This document shows, in pieces, positions 25,321 through 36,716 of a stretch of DNA of 64,000 bases (positions are counted from its first letter, which is position 1; each line of letters begins with the position of its first letter). The translations under genes were made by a program, and so were the position numbers. Under the pieces are notes generated by a model. It searched no databases, was not told where the DNA came from, and was given only the letters and a program-made list of their open reading frames with translations. Source of the stretch: Sinohyriopsis cumingii (lineage: Eukaryota > Mollusca > Bivalvia > Unionida > Unionidae); NCBI GenBank assembly GCA_028554795.2, contig CM068827.1, positions 142,191,251 to 142,255,250 on the forward strand, written 5' to 3'.

Positions 25321-26908
25321 CAGTAAAACCTGTTATGAGAGACCACCCCTTCTGCCAACAAAAAGGGTCTCTCAAGACAGGTGGTCTCTCATAACAGGTT
25401 TGTACAAAAAGACCAGTTTCCAAGGTACAGTTTCAGAACAATTTAAAGAAAAATAACCACAATCACTGTACATAAATTCTATTCTTTATTAATAATTACT
25501 GTTAAAATATTGTATGCCTTCATCTGAAAACAAAATTATTTAGCAATAAAGATATACTTCTATCATTAAACATGAAATCCCATTTACATCTGAAGCTCAT
25601 ATGTGCATGTATTAGCATATGAGATCATTTCTGATTTACTCCTTTTCCTTTATAACACCCTCCATTTGTTTTACCAATGTTTAAACCATTATTTTGTGAT
25701 AGATCTGCTCTTTTTCACTTCTTTCAGTTACAATAATTATTTTCTCCACCGTTAAAATTTGTCTCATTTTAGCAGGAGGTTTCTCCATCATTATTAAGGT
25801 ATTAGGTGTTAACATTATGAGTTTTGAGATGGCTTTAGGAAAATATGATGTATCTATACATGTGCATTGCATATCTAACAATTAATGAAATAAAAAGAAA
25901 CAGTTAACTTATCCAGAAAGAGAATCACTTACTCAGAGACAAAAGTCAATAGCTTAAGTCAAAGAAGACATACAGGGATTAGCTCTACACACAAAGTGTA
26001 CAACCCGGTTGCACCAACTTCAACAGATGACAGCTTGGTGACTGGGATGTAATCCCTGTAACATTGGGGGAAAAAAACAAAAACAACAAACATCACAAGC
26101 CTTTAACACTATCAATTAAATCTGTCAAACAATTCTCACTTGCTGGTTTAATAGAGAAAGACCTTATTCACCCCCAGGCAGTATGGATTAATTCTAATGA
26201 CAAACAATATATGCAACCACTAAGCTAATTTCGGCACTACAATGGCTAATTCGTGACATGTACATTGGCTTGGTTTACGGACTGTACCATCTGTCACCAT
26301 TTACAAACTGGTTGCCAGAATCCTTTTTTTCTGTTTTTGGTCTTTTTCATGTGTGTTTCTGATCAGAACAATCTTTATTATTCAAGCAATCGTTACGAAT
26401 CATTACAAAATGGTCAGTGGTGTGGGTCTCTATTTTCGTGATACGGTTGTTCTTAGAGCTGGATACTGGGTCCTACTTGCAGCCTACATATCCGCGGTAG
26501 CTACGATGGTTCTGCTACGATAAGGATGGGAACCAGGCTAAGTGTTTGAATACTCTACAGGTACTTTAGTCTGGTTTAGAGCAGAAAATAACAAACACTA
26601 TAAGCATACCTAAAAATATCATATACCGGTAGCCAGCCTCTTTTCACTTCCTTTTTTTATTTATAGAACTTATAAGCAGTCACTGGATTAAATAAAGGGC
26701 AGTGGAGTTTATCCCCATTTTTGCAATGCGGTCGTTCATAGGGTTGAAATGCATATTTTGCCAAGACACTGTGGTTGCTGGTTGCGTTCAGTAGGTGGTC
26801 GCTTATGACAGAGTGTTTATACAATAAAATCGATCCATGCATTATGATTGTGGTCAGAAATGACATGTGGTCACTCATAGCAGAGGTCACTCATAACAGT
26901 TTTTGCTG
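25321..26908 (-). mobile_element. Tigger/pogo-like DNA transposon remnant, 1.6 kb, TA flanks
   Basis: The left end TA|CAGTAAAACCTGTTATGAGAG and right end CTCATAACAGTTTTTGCTG|TA are inverted and flanked by TA, as in the Tc1/mariner/pogo superfamily. On the minus strand at 25681-25881, KMRQILTVEKIIIVTE resembles the start of a CENP-B/Tigger helix-turn-helix ('kr..LTleeKl.vi...e'), followed by broken frames. No DDE region was recognised, so this is a decayed or internally deleted copy. Confidence 0.6.
25326..25401. repeat. 22-bp perfect foldback at transposon end
   Basis: AAACCTGTTATGAGAGACCA (25326 onward) and its inverse ending at 25401 pair over 22 bp, with a loop of about 32 nt. Confidence 0.85.
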
Positions 26909-26939
26909 TATATGTAACATAAAGCAAGTCTACAGTTAC

Positions 26940-27018
26940 CTCAAAGTCAAAGTTATCTCCATTCATGTAGTACTTCCGTAGGGCTTCAGAGAAGTACTCA
27001 ACAGCAGTAAAAATCACG
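26940..27018 (-). CDS. DOCK3/4: DOCK exon i, 79 nt
   Basis: Acceptor ccttgcag and donor gtaact flank 1 nt plus 26 codons. It reads SEALRKYYMNGDNFDFE, closely resembling the DOCK3/4 'sdALRk.fln.nFdyk' segment. Enters in phase 2, leaves in phase 0. Confidence 0.9.
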
Positions 27019-27744
27019 CTGCAAGGAAAGAAGGTAGGTATGAGTTCAGAATACACAGCATATTGCATGTTAATTAAGATATCACTGATATGTGTTTCAA
27101 TCAAGCATAACATATTGCATGCTAATTAGATGCCACTGAGCTGTGTTATAATCAAAACAGTGTATTGGCAATTTCTACCAACACTATAAATTACTGACCT
27201 GATTATTGCTTCTTAGCAGTATCTACTGTGAATGAAAAACCACAATCAGCAATCATAAGACTGAAGACTGCTGAAAAATGTGGAGAAGAAGATGCCATGG
27301 TTCTTTCTGTAAACATTGGTCCAGGACATTTTTTTTATAGAGAGATGATATTTGCTTGAAACAATTGAATAACTGCTATATTTCAAAACGGGGATGAAAA
27401 ACATCAATGGCAATGCCAAAAGTGAAAATACTGATGTTTTTCATCCAAGATAACATCCCTAGGAAGAATTTCTTTTTATTTTATGCTTAAATGTACTGGC
27501 TAGCAATATATATAACATTCTGAAACAGCAGATTTCTTACTTGATACCACATGATGACAGTGGTTTACTGTTTATGTTCTGCATAGTTCTGTAAATATTG
27601 ACACAGAAAATATAATCAATAACATAATTCTCCTTCCCAATTCAAAGTAAAATAGCACATTAAGATAAAAAAGAATCTGTACCTTCTTGGATATGTACTC
27701 GGTTCATCTTCAATACTTACCGTTCGACTAAACAAGCATCTAAT
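27019..27744. other. Intron with a 15-bp hairpin
   Basis: GGATGAAAAACATCA at 27392-27406 is inverted perfectly at 27432-27446. Nothing else is recognised. Confidence 0.5.
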
Positions 27745-28672
27745 AACCCTTTACCTCATGGAGTGTATGGCTTTTTAGCCCTTCAATACACATGTAGCAA
27801 AGTTGCCCAGTGCAGTACATTATTAACAGAACACCTGTTACCTATTTGACTCCATAAACATAGGCCTGCATGTTAACTGTTAAGCAATGTAGTGTATGTA
27901 ACATTTAACAGCAATTTTAACGTTCTACATTTTTGGTACACATGGAAAGATTTAATCTGATTGTTAAAGCTGTATAATTTTTTTCATGGAAGAATTTTTT
28001 TATGTGCTTTAAAATCTTGAAAGAACTCGTTCACCATCAAGTCAGTGAAGCCACATGACCAACCCTAACTGCCATTTCTCATACTCGAAATTTACAAGTT
28101 CTTTGTCTGCATCTACATCACTAAATCATCTGAATTTGATAATTTATACAATAATAATAATAATAATAATAATAATGACCTTATTTAAAGAGGGTAACAC
28201 AATTAGCTAAAAACTAATCTACCTTGAGGCCCTCATACAAAGGAATTCATTTATTGAATTACAAGCTAATTGCTGCCTACATCAATATCAGAGCCTTTAC
28301 CTAAGTTATTGAAGCTTTTATAGTTGCAATTCTAATCGTGAAAACTCGAGTAGGTACTGAACGAAATCTGCGACCTCCATTTTGGTGAGTGGAGAATATG
28401 ACCCAGTTACTTCAAATAGCAGATTTTGACCAGAACATAAACAGAGACCACATGATCAGACATAATGGTCATTCACACCAATGAATGTAGTATCAAACAG
28501 ATGGTTTTCCCCGAAGGTGGCACTATGAAAACCAGCTCAAAATGGCTGATGTTTACAGCAGGCGTCAAAATGCACTTCCATGAGAATGGTGTAGAGGCAT
28601 TTAAAAGGCGCTTGTAAGTGAATCGGGGTAGAGGCATCCAAAGGTGCTTGCATGAGGTAAAGAGGTAATAAC
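27741..28672. mobile_element. Candidate TIR element with 'tttacctcatg' ends, ~0.93 kb
   Basis: Left end taataaccctttacctcatg and right end catgaggtaaagaggtaata are inverted. The right 130 bp recurs in inverse orientation at 18.67-18.86 kb, which supports a mobile family. An (AAT)n tract lies at 28150-28176. No coding sequence. Confidence 0.45.
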
Positions 28673-28884
28673 TTCAAATTTGGAAATAATGTTATCAGTA
28701 TCTACTGATGGGTTGTGAGAAAATATTATATTATTTTCACAACAGTAAACTATCCAGATTATTTATCTCAAAAACATGCAGTAATTAATTGCCTAGCATA
28801 AAGTAAATAATGATTTTTTAATTCATAAAATTGTATTTTAATGGTAGAAGCTGGAAGACTGTATCAATACTTCAGAAATATGTC

Positions 28885-29595
28885 ATGATATATCATCAAG
28901 ACATAATACCAATATACTCATATGATATATCATCAAGACATAATACCAATATACTCATATGATATATCATCAAGACATAATACCAATATTCTCATGTACC
29001 ATCAAGACATAATACCAATATACTCATATGATATATCATCAAGACATAATACCAATATACTCATATGATATATCATCAAGACATAATACCAATATTCTCA
29101 TGTATCATCAAGACATAATACCAATATACTCATATGATATATCAAGACATAATACCAATATACTCATATGATATATCATCAAGACATAATACCAATATTC
29201 TCATGTATCATCAAGACACAATACCAATATACTCATAAGATATATCATCAAGACATAATACCAATATACTCATATGATGTATCATCAAGACATAATACCA
29301 ATATACTCATATGATATATCATCAAGACATAATACCAATATTCTCATGTATCATCAAGACATAATACCAATATACTCATATGATATATCATCAAGACATA
29401 ATACCAATATACTCATATGATATATCAAGACATAATACCAATATACTCATATGATATATCATCAAGACATAATACCAATATTCTCATGTATCATCAAGAC
29501 ACAATACCAATATACTCATACGATATATCATCAAGACATAATACCAATATACTCATATGATATATCATCAAGACATAATACCAATATACTCATGT
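28885..29595. repeat. 37-bp satellite with 31-bp variant units
   Basis: About 19-20 units of atatgatatatcatcaagac plus ataataccaatatactc. Shorter units reading attctcatgtatcatcaag occur at intervals of about four units, giving a higher-order repeat. Confidence 0.94.
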
Positions 29596-29795
29596 ACAAG
29601 TCAGATCCAATTGCAAACTGCACAGGCCCAGATCTGTGGTCACATAATGCACTGGCAGATCCGAGTCCATGTAGTTTGTTAGGACTAATCAGTAGAACAA
29701 ACAACACAGACCCAGACATGCTGGCACATTATATGATGGCAGATAAGGATCTATATTTTTTGCAACTGGACTTGACTTACAAGTGAATAAATGTA
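29596..29795 (+). mobile_element. Palindromic MITE, left end lost at satellite border
   Basis: Begins acaagtcagatccaattgca directly at the end of the 37-bp satellite and ends near gacttacaagtgaataaatg. Internal inverted repeats (cagatctgtgg.../...cagatccgagtc) are clear. Confidence 0.7.
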
Positions 29796-29838
29796 GTACA
29801 TCCATGATGCATCAGGAATGCATAAATGATAACACTCC

Positions 29839-29911
29839 AACTTAACTATTTGTTACCATTCTCATGACAGTCCAGTCCTTAGGGTAGACAGTTTGGACAA
29901 GATGTATGAAC
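29839..29911 (-). pseudogene. Partial tandem duplicate of DOCK exon h with dead splice donor
   Basis: This 73-bp segment is a direct tandem copy of 29912-29984. It contains the 3' two thirds of exon h and its donor region. After ...ACAAATAG the real exon continues gtaagt, while the duplicate continues ttaagt, so the donor +1 G is lost. Reading through from the real exon meets a stop (TAA) at once, so the copy is not coding. Confidence 0.9.
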
Positions 29912-29918
29912 AACTTAC

Positions 29919-30010
29919 CTATTTGTTACCATTCTCATGACAGTCCAGTCCTTAGGGTAGACAGGTTGGACAAGATGTATGAACAACTGAAGAATACATT
30001 TCAGGAATTC
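29919..30010 (-). CDS. DOCK3/4: DOCK exon h, 92 nt
   Basis: Acceptor ttgttgcag and donor gtaagt flank 30 codons plus 2 nt. It includes YPKDWTVMRMVTN, one of the best anchors for the DOCK3/4 type. It leaves in phase 2. The donor and the last two thirds of the exon are present a second time just downstream (29839-29911). Confidence 0.92.
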
Positions 30011-30084
30011 CTGCAACAAAATTGACACTATTAGTTACTTTGTTTGCTGTTCATCATAAGTAGTTCTGCTAGTGCTACCTGGCT

Positions 30085-30265
30085 TGGTGATCATATAACT
30101 AGTGTTACCTGGCCTGGAGATCATAAAACTAGTGTTACCTGGACTGGAGATCATAAAACTAGTGTTACCTGACCTGGAGATCATAAAACTAGTGTTACCT
30201 GGCCTGGAGATCATAAAACTAGTGTTACCTGGCCTGGAGTTCATAAAACTAGTGTTATCTGTGTT
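30085..30265. repeat. 30-bp minisatellite
   Basis: Six copies of gatcataaaactagtgttac plus ctggcctgga. Open on both strands because the unit is 30 bp. Dispersed relatives occur at 31078-31175 and near 48950. Confidence 0.94.
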
Positions 30266-31334
30266 ATGTATATCTATAATTTCTGTAAATTTTATTCATG
30301 ACTGCAATTGCAGTGATTATCTTCAGATGAAATGTTTATGAGCTGAGGTTCTATTTTAAGATATTAAGAACATAGAATTGTACAGGATCTATAAATAGGT
30401 GCTTATGTACATTATTACAGTTACTAATAATACAATTATTGCTAAATATGTTGACAAGTTTTGGGCTGTTTCCCACTGCACAGGCCAGTCAGGTGGGTTC
30501 TTAGAAGAAATAAGTTTTTCCCATTGGATGGGTTAGATCATATTAGATGTTTTACAAAGTTGGAGATTTGTCATGTAACAAGTAGTAATAATAATGTGTG
30601 TTTACTCTTTTGTCTGTATATAAGTTTCTAGGACTGGACAATTTTCTCATTCTTATTTCTTGTCTTCTTGTTGTAACATCAAGCCTGTAGACATATTTTT
30701 AATGTTGTATTTAGATATAGTTTGAGAGGAAACATTTGTTTGGATTATTCAGTGGAAATAGAAAGTGTTCATTGGACTATAATATTATTCTGGGACTACT
30801 GTGAATTATTCAAACGAGTCTGGATGCCATTTTGACACATCAGGACTGTTGGTGGAAAAGGATATTGAATCTGAAATTTATATGGAACACTTCATTATTC
30901 TGGACCTTGTCAGAACTTTTCCATGATTATTATGGATTCAATTCATAATACTGTAATTTCCTCTTAAATTTTCAGTATATAATATTGATAATTATATTGT
31001 TTGTTAAGTTCTAAAAAAAATTCTAGGTTTCGCTTCTTTCTGTTACTTAGTTTATGACCATAGAGTCCTAAAATCTGGCCTGGAGAGTCATGCATAGTTC
31101 CACTAGAGTTACCTGACCTGGAGAGTCATGCATAGTTCCATTAGAGTTACCTGACCTGGAGATCATAAAACTATTGAGTCTGAGTTCGAGCTTAAGAATT
31201 TGTATCAACCAAATACAAACAAGCCCTGTAACTTGAGTGTTCATGCCAAACGGATGGATCAGACACCATCAACCCATAAGCCAGAGAAGCCTCTAGGGTC
31301 TTCAGACACTAGTGTTGAGAAGCCTCAAGGTTTT
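30266..31334. other. Intron; unclassified sequence with relatives of the 30-bp unit
   Basis: 30455-31070 looks like a coherent unit (tgtatataagtttctagg at 30616 is TATA-box-like) but I could not confirm LTR ends. 31078-31175 carries two copies of 'cctggagagtcatgcatagttcc..tagagttacctga' related to the 30-bp array. Short repeats of 'ttcagacactagt' lie at 31300-31350. Confidence 0.35.
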
Positions 31335-31860
31335 CAGACACTAGTTAGATAAGATAAGATAATAATTCTTTATTTCAGACTACATGGTCCATACCTCTAA
31401 ATTTAGAATATAGATATAAAGTAAAAACATTGTAAACATAAAAGAACATATATATCATCACTACAAGTATACATATACTATACATATACATCTACACAAT
31501 TAACTGTGTTAAAAATGAAATTAAGTGGCACATTTATGGAGTAATTTATTCCATCTACTAATGATATGAGAATTTAAATGAATGTCATAGTTCCAAAGAT
31601 TTCAATATGTAGTTCTTACTATTAGACACTCTTGTCATCATTGAGAATACATATTTTCTCATTACTTCATCAAAACTGAATACCTTATAATTTACAAACA
31701 CGTTGGAGGCACTGTTCCCTCTAGGAAGACCAAATAGAAAATGAAGACTATTATTATAACCAATAACTAGTTTTCTTTTCATACATTCAGTAAAGTTTGT
31801 CCACAGAGGAGCTCAATACATAGTGCTGCAAAATAAGATTTGAATAATCCAATAGATAAT
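31335..31860 (-). mobile_element. Non-LTR retrotransposon (LINE) 3' end with RT C-terminus
   Basis: On the minus strand, 31782-31585 reads through the conserved tail of LINE reverse-transcriptase ORFs: VIGYNNSLHFLFGLPRG, SASNVFVNYKV, FDEVMRKYVFSMMTR. Upstream codons in broken frame (LWTNF..CMKRK) fit the same pattern. The 3' UTR ends with aataaagaattattatctta tcttatct at 31350-31372. The copy is 5'-truncated. The same 3' UTR is at 58.45-58.57 kb. Confidence 0.8.
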
Positions 31861-32734
31861 GAATGAACAATTCTTAAATTTAAGTAGAAGCATGTTTACA
31901 AGTGATTCTGCCATTAACTAGAGCCGACAACAAGGGACAAATGATGCACAATAGACAATAGTGCCAGATGAGCTAAAAATAGATTCATAAATGGTATCCC
32001 TCATCTGAAGTGTCCATAAAATGAAGTGTCCATAAAGAAAGGTTCCACTATATAGAGATCAGCATCCGTCTTGCTGGCTACACATTTACAAGTGATTTTA
32101 CCAATACAAAGCATGCACAAAGACTGACTAAGGTCCTGAGAATCCCACTTTGTTGTAAAACCTAGCTAATATTTGGTGTTCAAAATCTTTAACACATAAT
32201 TTTCCAATAAAATTATAACATTAACAACCACAAGGACATTATCATTGGTGAAACAGAAAAACTTTTTTCTTGCATTCCTATATGTATGACACAGTTTGGC
32301 TATGTGAGAAAGCTGTGTGGGATATGCCTATCTCACATGAATCCACTATTTGATATTAAAGATGATATCATTATGCATATGGTGTCATGAACATGTGCAA
32401 CGTTTCTAGCATAATGAATTCAGTGAAAGCCAATTTATTAAAATCCAATTTATAAAAAGAAGAAATTGCATTATAATCCAAACTTTGTGATGTTCTGTTT
32501 AATGATGCAAAAAGTTTTAAAAAATTACTGGCTTTTCATGTAGCTACATCAATACTTATGATCCACTGGCCTTTATTCACAACTCTTTTCTGATTAGAAC
32601 TGAGAGAATAATAATCCATCATATGTATTGGCATGGAATGTGGAAGTCCTGCACAATTTGCAAGTCTTTTTATTGGCTGTCTACTATTATGTGTCAAACA
32701 GAAATGCATGTACAGGGAAACTTCCTTAAACGAG
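31861..32734. other. Intron, nothing recognised
   Basis: A+T-rich, no splice-bounded similarity or transposon ends seen. Confidence 0.4.
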
Positions 32735-32970
32735 ATAATGTTGGGACTTAAAACTCTGTGGTACAGTGGTGATGACCAGATACTGTTGGGACCTAAAACT
32801 CTTGGGACTTAAAACACTCTGTTACAGTGATGACCATATACTTTTGGGACCTAAAACTCCATGTTACAGTGATGATGACCAGATACTGTTGGGACCTAAA
32901 ACTATCTTACAGTGGTGATGATCAAATACTGTTGAGACCTAAAACTCCATGTTACAGTGGTGATGACCAG
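32735..32970. repeat. ~45-bp minisatellite
   Basis: About five degenerate units of 'gttgggacctaaaactctgt' plus 'tacagtggtgatgaccagatact', with length variation. Confidence 0.85.
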
Positions 32971-33006
32971 CATGCACACTTTTAATTAGCACTGTATATA
33001 TTTTCA

Positions 33007-33143
33007 TGCATAATCGTGTCCAACTGCAAACAACACAGACCCTTCTCTGCCACTGCATAAGGTGCTGGCAGATCTGGGTCTATGTTGTTGTTTTTTTAAT
33101 ACTGATTACTCCTAACAAACTGCACAGATCGAGATCTACCATA
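33007..33143 (+). mobile_element. Palindromic MITE, both ends truncated
   Basis: Core 'caactgcaaacaacacagacccttctctgcc .. ggcagatctgggtctatg' and 'ctgattactcctaacaaactgcacagatc' match the family. Confidence 0.65.
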
Positions 33144-33341
33144 AAAAGATGATGTAGTAATAACATGCTTGCATTGCAACTTTGTAGTTCTGTTTTTAAT
33201 CCCTGGTTCTGACAGATTTTTTTCCAACTTAAAGACCACATCATTCCAACATATACATCCTGGACAGTACATTGTATAATTTATGGGAACTTCTTGTACA
33301 GTCAGTTTTAAAAAACATTATGTTCAATTATGTTCAAGTAC

Positions 33342-33440
33342 CTTCAATTTTGGTCCTCTTGGATGAAGAAGCATCAACACTGTGTAGTGGTCATCATCCA
33401 TCAATCTCAGCATCTCTAGCACACAAGCCACTAAAGAACC
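33342..33440 (-). CDS. DOCK3/4: DOCK exon g, 99 nt
   Basis: Acceptor tttgtatcag and donor gtactt flank 33 codons, phase 0 to 0. GSLVACVLEMLRLMDDDHY matches the well conserved DOCK stretch 'GxFVACllxLLxqMxDxHY'. Confidence 0.9.
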
Positions 33441-35474
33441 CTGATACAAAAGGCACACATTTAAAAATATAAAATTTTAAGTTCCCTTTACACAAAATAA
33501 AATATGCAGTTTCATTTGAAGGTTTTCTTGCCCCACTTACAAAACATACTCTTTCCTCTGGCCTCAGAAAACTCGAGACAAAACATTGGATTTCAAGTAC
33601 TCTGTCTCTTACATGTACTATCACAAATGCTGGCCCAGGTCACTCAGTGATTCCCTATAAATACTGGGTCCAAATATTGGATTTTCTGCCTATATAATCT
33701 CAAAAACACATAAAGCATGCAAATCAAGCTCAAGTTCAAAGTCTATGGTTTTTGACAGGCTATAATTTCTATTAATTATAATTAAATTTTAATCAATGAA
33801 CTTTCAAGATGTTTTATATTGGGTCCAACTGGTTTCAACAACTTTTAAGCAAAAAATCTGTGTATTACATCACTGCTTTTTGTTTTCTTGATGAGCTTGG
33901 TTCCCATATTAGTGTTTAATAATAACCTGCCAAATCAGGAGCCCACAGAGCTGGGAACTAGACTTACTGTTGATACACCACCAAACATGATTCCTTTTTT
34001 CAAAAACAAGTGATATTTATTTCGTGAGACAATTGTCTACGCCGAAACTCAATTTTTGTATTCTTCAATTAGTACATTACTGAAGTCATGATTTCACTGG
34101 AAGTAATAATGAAATTTCTTATCATCTTTGAGGAAGTGCCAGTTCAAGAATTCTCTGAAGCTCGCTTGCCCACAATGGTCTGTATCTGTGAAATCAATTT
34201 CTTTATTTTATGCAGTATTCATTTCGCTTGGATGCCTTGTTACCTTTGATCACAGTAATGAAACAGTCGGTCAACTTAAGGTAGTTTATGTTACATACAC
34301 AATAACATTTATAACAGTGTTCGATTGATCAAATGAAGTGAGTTCACCTGACATATGACCGGGGCCGCTAGATTTTAAGTTTGTAGGATTTTCATGCCTT
34401 TTAACTTTTATTTTATTCCATCTCCTTTATTTGATTCAAAAGACATAATTAACCTGATAATACAAAGAAGGCCAGCTTTTAATTCAGCTAACAATACAAC
34501 AAATACTTCCGCAAGTCAGTTATCAAAACAAAGTCAGCACTTAATTAGGTTCTCTGAGAAATACTCGCAGACATAGCTGTTACGGTAGATTGACACAATT
34601 TACATTTAATTACAAGAGGACACATTGCATTTATGACAATTACACTTAAAAGGAACTAAAAGATAGAACTAGAACTCAAAGTTCAGTTGATAAAAAAATC
34701 ATTTAATTTGTATTTATTTATTAAAGTACTGCCTCCACTTGGCGTAAGTGACATTTTCATTGATTTCATTTCCTTACATATTGTTAAGTGAGGCGTACTA
34801 GGAATGTCGTTTGGAAAGAAAATGTAAAAAAATTGTATGACCTATTTTTAAATTTGATATTTCATAATGTTGACTAAAATTTCCAGGTCCTATCTACCAT
34901 TTTCGAATATAAAATGAGCGATATGTCAAAGTTTCCGTTAGCAATTTTTATCACGATTTTCTTCAAGTTCAACAAATAGGGATCAATTTTTGGGGTATTT
35001 TCTGGTCTAAAAAATGGGATCCATGCCTGACCCTGCATTACAAGTGGTTTTGCAAGTTAGCAGGGTGTGAGTTATCGAGGGAGTGGTGTATTGGTCATAT
35101 CATATAGATTGTGGCCATTTTCTTCTTTTATTATATAACCAACATTTCTTCTAGTCCCTACACATAGATCATCTGAGTTTACAACTATGATATCTGTTAT
35201 TTTACATGTGCTTGGTGAACCATCCTAAGACGATGCATTAGTAGGTACATCACAATGTTATTATTTCTAATTCATTAAGTGGTAATATTTTACAGTTTCG
35301 TCTTTTAAATCAGATGCAAAAAGATGCTGCTTAAAATATCAGACATGTCAACTGCTGGATGAACGAATCTCTTCATCTACCTATGTTGGTGTTAGTGACT
35401 GACAATACTGCCAATGACAACATTTTCAGATGGCATTTCACAATAATAAAAACCACATTTTTGGCGACTGAAAC
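33441..35474. other. Intron, nothing recognised
   Basis: Non-coding A+T-rich sequence. Open frames such as 34128-34328 and 34394-34576 on the plus strand lack any similarity I can name. Confidence 0.4.
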
Positions 35475-35478
35475 ATTG

Positions 35479-35695
35479 CCATATATACTCGCTTATACTT
35501 CCAAGTCAAATTCCAAACAAAAAGATTCAGATCTGCCTTAGCATAATGCACTTACAGATCAAGGTCTATGTTGTTTGTTCTACTGATTATTCCTAACAAA
35601 CTGCACAGACCCAGATCTGCCGGGACTATATGCAACTGCAGATCTGGGTCTGTGCAGTTTGCACTTGGTCTCATCTTTAAAGTAAGTATATACGG
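35479..35695 (+). mobile_element. Palindromic MITE, complete copy
   Basis: Begins ccatatatactcgcttatac and ends aagtaagtatatacgg. Inner palindrome cagacccagatctgccgg / ctgcagatctgggtctgtg is strong. Flanks read attg on both sides. Confidence 0.8.
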
Positions 35696-36214
35696 ATTGG
35701 TAAAGTGCCATTGTCTACATCACTTTACCCTTGCAAATAGCTGATACCTGCTAGTGCCACATATTTCTAAGGTTGTATAAATGATGCATGGAACTATATT
35801 TCAATTTCCTAACAAAGGAACATGCAGAATTGCATAATTTAGCAATAATTTATGTCAGCAAATTAGTAATGACTATAGCTGAATACAAGTCAGATCCAGA
35901 ACAGAAAATTCCAGAATGCAAACCTTCTCTGGAACAACAGATGATAGACCACATCAACATTTTTCAGCGCTAAATGTGGCAAATAATTGGAAAATTATAG
36001 CTCCAACTTTGATTTACTTTTTTTTTAAAATATGCATTCCCTTTCATGTTCATTTTTATAAAGTCAGTAAAAACTAATATTTATTCTTACTTCCCTAAGG
36101 CAACTTTAAACAAAACTTGTTGCTTTTGATTTTTATGACAGCAAATTAAAATTAAAGTTTGAAAATCTGAGGAATAAGATAGATAATGATGATTGAGGAT
36201 GTAATTATTACCGT

Positions 36215-36412
36215 ATATATTTGCTTATAAGTCAGATTCAACTGCAAACTATACAGACACAGAGTTACCATCGCATAATACATAGGCAATCAACACAGTT
36301 TATTGGGAGAAAAACTAGTAGAACAAACAACATTTACCTTGGTCTGCTAGTGCATCATGTGACAGCTGATCTGGGTCTATGTTGTTTGCAATTGGACCCA
36401 ACTTATAAGTGA
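36215..36412 (+). mobile_element. Palindromic MITE, complete copy
   Basis: Left end ccgtatatatttgcttataagtc, right end ggacccaacttataagtgag. It lies about 50 bp from DOCK exon f, on its downstream side in gene sense. Confidence 0.75.
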
Positions 36413-36459
36413 GTAGTCATACCTACAACAAACTCTGACAAATAATGGTACAAATTTAC

Positions 36460-36594
36460 CTCTGCTTTCCTTGCACTTAGTGTGTAAGCCAATGATGCCC
36501 ATGACTTTTCGTTGCTTGATTCACTGGCAGACTGCATGACAATATCAAAAATGGCAGACACAACAGTTTTGATATCCTTTTGTATGTTCATTGT
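36460..36594 (-). CDS. DOCK3/4: DOCK exon f, 135 nt
   Basis: Acceptor gatttcag and donor gtaaat flank 45 codons, phase 0 to 0, containing IKTVVSAIFDIVMQSASES. This matches the DOCK helix 'i..iv.slldil.rti.e'. The other two phases into this exon meet stops or lack similarity, which fixes exon e as phase 0. Confidence 0.85.
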
Positions 36595-36716
36595 CTGAAA
36601 TCAAACACAAAAGTTTCATTTTAGCCACTGTTACATGAAATAACTCTCTGGAGTGAGAAAGGAAACATTTAATGCACAAGAGTATAATCTGCTCTAATCC
36701 ATAAACTGGTAATGTA

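Noticed and set aside
25321-25401. Rho-independent terminator-like hairpin
   Set aside because: It is the end of a transposon in a eukaryotic genome; bacterial terminators are not relevant here.
25970-26056. Possible extra DOCK exon (translates to ..VTKLSSVEVGATGLYTL..)
   Set aside because: Exons i and j already join in frame with no missing family residues, and this segment has no matching phase or similarity; it lies inside the Tigger-like element.
28885-29595. CRISPR-like regularly spaced repeats
   Set aside because: Units are contiguous tandem copies without unique spacers, and the genome is eukaryotic.
30455-31070. Solo LTR with TATA box at 30616
   Set aside because: No TG..CA ends with target duplication could be identified; kept only as unclassified sequence.
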